Shown here: in pieces, positions 59,527-63,116 of the stretch
Layout of the letters: each line of letters starts with the position of its first letter
How positions within the stretch are numbered: the first letter of the stretch is position 1
From: Gnetum montanum
Taxonomy: Eukaryota > Streptophyta > Gnetopsida > Gnetales > Gnetaceae
DNA: 63,116 bases
Assembly: GCA_015680685.1 (NCBI GenBank)
Contig: MNCI01009457.1
Coordinates: 234,202 to 297,317 of the forward strand
Direction: 5' to 3'
The notes under the pieces: generated by a model
Seen by the model: only the letters and a program-made list of their open reading frames with translations
Told to the model about the DNA's origin: nothing
The model's database searches: none
Translations under genes and position numbers: made by a program

Positions 59527-60467
59527 ACGGCACGACGCGATATCGCATCGGCCGCGATATCGCGTACGCGATATCGCAGCCTAGTGTAAACGGTGTCTCA
59601 TCACCCATCAATTAGGCCACATCGATGTAGCGTTTGCTACGTCTACGGGGCCCTATTGACACAATCCTATAGGAAAAACTATAGATACAGGCTCACATCC
59701 ATGTGTATGGGACATCAAGTCATAGTAGTAGTCAAACTCTTGCAATTTTTACATTTAAAAGTTAGAACATTTTCCCGAGTGCCTGTAACATGAGTCATTG
59801 AGTGTACAGATCTTTATTCAAACATTGTTGTACCTAAGCATAACAATGTGTATAGTAATAAAGCCAAGCTTCTTGATAAACCTTACAACATTCTGGATAG
59901 TTTAAATGTTTTATTCATGCATTTAATTTTTTTAGTTATTTATTCAATGTTCCTTAGTAATTAAGCTAATTAAGTGATTAAGTGAGGTAAACTAAACAGA
60001 TTAAATACATGAGTACAATTGGTTCGAGCGTAAACACATATTCATTCGATAATCCCAACAATGTTATTGCTTGGTGCATCCAGTAACGTAGTGCTTGGTA
60101 ACCTAGTAGTGGGTACGTGGGTTTAAGACGTGTATGGAAAGTGGGACCATATGCTTATGTTAGGACTAGCTAGAGATTAGTTAAATAGTTAAATTAAATT
60201 ATTTTTCAGTTTACTTCATCTCTCTCTTCAAGCACCAAAATCATAAAACATAAATTAATAAAAATCATATGCCTTGATTACACTTAACCATATCATTGTA
60301 CTTCACAAGTGTAATTGGGAAGACAATGAATGACCATTAGGACAAAGCTCACTTCCTAGAAGGCTAGTGCACCAGAAACTAGAGAGTCCATAGAATTTGA
60401 CCAAATCATGCATGAATGCTTCATGAGTCATATGGTTGGGCATAGGGGTACCTTCAACCGCTCATCA
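59527..60467 (+). mobile_element. Composite LTR remnant after a single N
   Basis: 59527-59601 is a minus-type LTR end with sharp, CpG-rich GATATC units (gcgatatcgcgtacgcgata) ending gtgtctcatca, like the end of element B's LTR. From about 59730 to 60467 the sequence is instead a plus-oriented LTR body matching E ('gagtgcctgtaac', 'ttattcaaacattgttgtac', 'ggttgggcataggggtacct') ending CTCATCA at 60467. The two parts are in opposite orientation, and N at 59526 marks the left edge. Either nested LTR fragments or a misjoin. Confidence 0.6.
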
Positions 60468-60820
60468 CTGATGATAGTTATGTTGTTGATTGGACAAAGG
60501 TATAGCTTCAAGCTAATGCCTCATATGTGCAGCATCTCGTTAGGATCTTGAATTAGATGGAATAGGATTGTTCTCATGATGAAGGTTTTGTAGAGTGGTC
60601 ATGGTTCTCAAGAGTCTATTTGGAAGCTTAAATCTATTTTACATTCTTCCCATCCTAAGATCTTGTATTTCCTATTACATTCATTTATGGGGAACATTGC
60701 ACAATACAGGAGTTACATTTGTCACCCTCTTTCTATCACTATTAACCAATGTTCTGCTCTTGTGTCCAATTTTTTTTGAGGGGGGCACATTTCTCTTTGG
60801 ATTCCACCATCTACCTTTCT

Positions 60821-60977
60821 AAAACAAAATTGCCTCATAAGGAACGTAACTTTCTCGCTTTGAACTGCCTACTATATTGAAGTTCTTCTTCAAAACAGAA
60901 CTGCCTCACAGGGAACGTAGCTTTCTCACTTTGAACTACCTACTATACTGAAGTTCTTCTTCAAAATGGAACTACCT
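60821..60977. repeat. 71-bp tandem duplication, 2.2 copies
   Basis: 'gggaacgtagctttctcact' and 'tactgaagttcttcttcaaa' (with small changes) occur with a period of 71 bases starting at 60821, 60892 and 60963. Confidence 0.9.
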
Positions 60978-61204
60978 TACAAGATGGGCTTTTTTCATCA
61001 ATTATTTTCCAAATTTCTCCCACTAGTATTTACACAATTTAAAAATTAAAGAGATGTAGGCATTGCTCAAGTTAAATATTTAACAAGATTTTATTGTATA
61101 TGTAATAATCAACAAAATAAAGACTACTCAAACTCACATTTCCATTGTTTAGAATCTTAGACATTGCAAAAACAAATGAAAGCTATTTGATTCTAGATGC
61201 AGAA

Positions 61205-61336
61205 ACCATATATGAAAAACCAATGAGTCATATGTACAACTTTGAAATGATGATTTGGAAAATGCCTTTGCAACAACAACGATATGTGAAACACCAATGA
61301 GTAATGTTTACAATTTGAAATGGTGATTTGGAAATG
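61205..61336. repeat. ~75-bp direct duplication
   Basis: 'atatgaaaaaccaatgagtc' near 61209 and 'atatgtgaaacaccaatgag' near 61282 open two similar blocks, each ending 'gatgatttggaaa' or 'ggtgatttggaaa'. A further 37-bp duplication ('gtaatagcataattcactaa') follows at 61413-61488. Confidence 0.75.
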
Positions 61337-61589
61337 CTAACTTGCAACTCCAGTAGTTCCACTTACTTCTACCTTCTACTAAAATCTGTATATGAATGTT
61401 ATTCTACCTATACATCAAGGGTAATAGCATAATTCACTAAGATTTGTACATCAAGGATAATAGCATAATTCACTAAAATCTGTACACTACACCTTTTATT
61501 TCAATAAAAATAATACATTTTCCTCTAAAGTTGTTTAATAGAATTTCATTATTCACTTCAAGACGTAGTCTACTTAGAAATCAATGCTT

Positions 61590-61685
61590 AATATTTCCTA
61601 CCAGAATCAACCTATAACTTGGTATTTCCAAATTAATAGTCTTACCCCCTAGGTTAGCACTTTATTATTTTTAGAGGTAGTTTTC
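61590..61685 (-). mobile_element. Partial tRNA-derived SINE-like copy
   Basis: Minus strand: 'gtgctaacctagggggtaag' (box A) and 'ataggttgattctggtagg' (box B region), in the same order and spacing as the copies near 20.9 and 22.9 kb. Confidence 0.5.
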
Positions 61686-62325
61686 TATTCTATTATTATA
61701 ACATTAACATATAGAACTTGACTTTAGGTGAGATTTGGTAAATTAATTTCTTTTCTAAAATTTAGAGTCAATTATAGAATATTTAATTTACTTGAATGGT
61801 TCAACATGTTTGGCTATATGGTGTTAACATTATTTAGTTAGCGAGAAGTTCTTAGTTTGAGTTATAAATGAGGCATTGATATACTCCTAAAATTCTTCTA
61901 AATTATTATGTTTGATTGACAAACTCGCTAATTGCTACATTGTGTATTCAAAGAGAACTGCATTTGATAGGATAATCTATTAAATGATTCTATATTACAA
62001 TGGACATTATTCTAAGGCTTTTCATGAAAGAGCACCAATCATGATAAAACCCTTGCATGATTAAAATGCATTATAAGTTTAGCATCTAGAGTAAAGTTGT
62101 AATTTTAAATCGTGGTTAATTAAAAGGTACTACATGCAAGTTAGAGAAACCTAAGTGACTAGCCTAGCTTAACCATACCATAAATGCTTAAGGGTAGAAA
62201 GGACATGATGCATCCATGGTATCAAATAACAAATTGTAGATTTAGAGTTCACTAAAAATTAAATTCATGTGCATCCAAGATTTCCATTGTTTTCTTATCC
62301 AAGCTTTGCAAGTAAAGCTTGAACN

Positions 62326-62446
62326 CTTTTTTTTTTCTTTTTTCATTTTTTTTCCTTCTTTTTCTTGTTTTATGTTTTTATGCGTGGGGACCACACCATG
62401 CAAAGACTTCTTTATTTTTATTGTCTCAGCTTCCGATTATTGGGTT
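62326..62446 (-). mobile_element. Isolated fragment of element interior between single Ns
   Basis: 'ggaccacaccatgcaaagac' and the T-rich run before it match the 3' tail of element B at 15545-15630. The fragment is fenced by N at 62325 and 62447, with no LTR or other element part nearby. Confidence 0.7.
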
Positions 62447-62447
62447 N

Positions 62448-63116
62448 GGTATACATGTATGCTTCTATGAATACATAGATTTCATTGACTTGTAATAAAA
62501 AAATTTTAATATTTTTTATTAACTTTTAGTTTTGCCAACTTAATAAGAGAAGACATAAGATAGGTTTAAAATCAAATGATAGGTTGGAAAAGGTAGGTCA
62601 AACCTAAAATAAGCTAACTATATGTATAGCCCAAGACATATAGCCAATAGAGTATATTTTAAAAATTAGGAGAATATAATAATACCTACAACCTCTTGTT
62701 TAACAAGGTAATGAGATTAGCCAAAGAGGAATACATATGTCTTTTAATGTATCATTTTGGCTATATGTCTTGGAACATGCTTATAGTCATATTATTTTAG
62801 GTTGTAACACTTCCTATATAATAAGCATAGGTTTATTTAAAGCATTAAAAATTTTCTCAATGTTAAAAAATAATTTGGTCACTTATAAAGTTATGAAGGG
62901 TTTTCAACATAAATTTAGGAGATAATGTTCTTAATTCATATAATAAAATACCGTATAATTTGAAAAATACATAGTGAAGTAAATGGTATATATCATTAAA
63001 AGGGTTCATACAAAATTCAACAGTATGTTTAGCCAACATTAAAAATGCATTCTCTTTTATTGGAGCATATTTCCTTCTCCACATATATTCACCCCCACCC
63101 CCACCCCCCACCCACC
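62448..63116. other. AT-rich end of window
   Basis: No gene recognised. It ends in a C-rich run (cacccccacccccacccccc) at 63090-63116 that produces a glycine-rich minus-strand frame by chance. Confidence 0.6.

Noticed and set aside
1-63116. CRISPR arrays, bacterial operons, rRNA or intact tRNA genes
   Set aside because: None seen; the tandem repeats have no spacer pattern and the window is plant nuclear DNA.

Overview
This window looks like nuclear DNA from a seed plant with a large, repeat-rich genome. The basis is long AT-rich introns, one plant-type malectin-like/LRR receptor gene in about 63 kb, and five large LTR retrotransposons standing almost end to end. A gymnosperm would fit, but nothing here fixes the species. 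The assembly is a draft: there are two N runs (14969-15175 and 39023-39054) and several single N bases, some of which bracket suspicious patches.

Layout. 1-2900: remains of LTRs of the same superfamily that fills the rest of the window. 2900-3480: a probable Copia-type LTR/leader remnant. 3480-12145: a minus-strand gene with nine recognisable exons. They encode a signal peptide, a malectin-like domain, an LRR N-terminal cap, two to three LRRs, a transmembrane helix and a short tail, with no kinase. It carries at least four reading-frame lesions, so I call it a pseudogene, with base errors as the alternative. Its introns hold tandem duplications, a ~1.1 kb repeat-containing insertion and a perfect 30-bp palindrome. 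12146-13364: AT-rich spacer.

13365-57515 holds five LTR retrotransposons of one Ty3/gypsy superfamily (Athila/Tat-like, tRNA-Asp-type primer site, LTRs beginning TGATGA and ending TCATCA). B (13365-20578, minus, TSD TATGG) keeps gag and protease but has lost RT, RNase H and integrase. C (25024-31426, minus) and D (32225-38884, minus) have gag, no protease and no pol, and a second 3' ORF that I call ORF2. E (40438-50407, plus, TSD CCAAT) is the only copy with gag-PR-RT-RH-INT; all of it is decayed, and its RT core is inverted between two single Ns. F (50890-57515, minus) is older and has the same gag-plus-ORF2 plan as C and D. Spacers of 0.5-4.4 kb contain tRNA-derived SINE-like copies.

57516-63116: AT-rich DNA with a decayed coding-like stretch (58440-59291, minus), an LTR remnant (59527-60467), short tandem duplications and a patch of retroelement interior between two Ns.

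Working together: pol-less elements B, C, D and F would have depended on proteins supplied by E-like relatives. C, D and F share the same layout although their LTRs differ clearly, which suggests an old lineage that spread without its own pol. The strongest lead in the window is this gag+ORF2 family, together with the variable palindromic arrays at the U3 end of every LTR.
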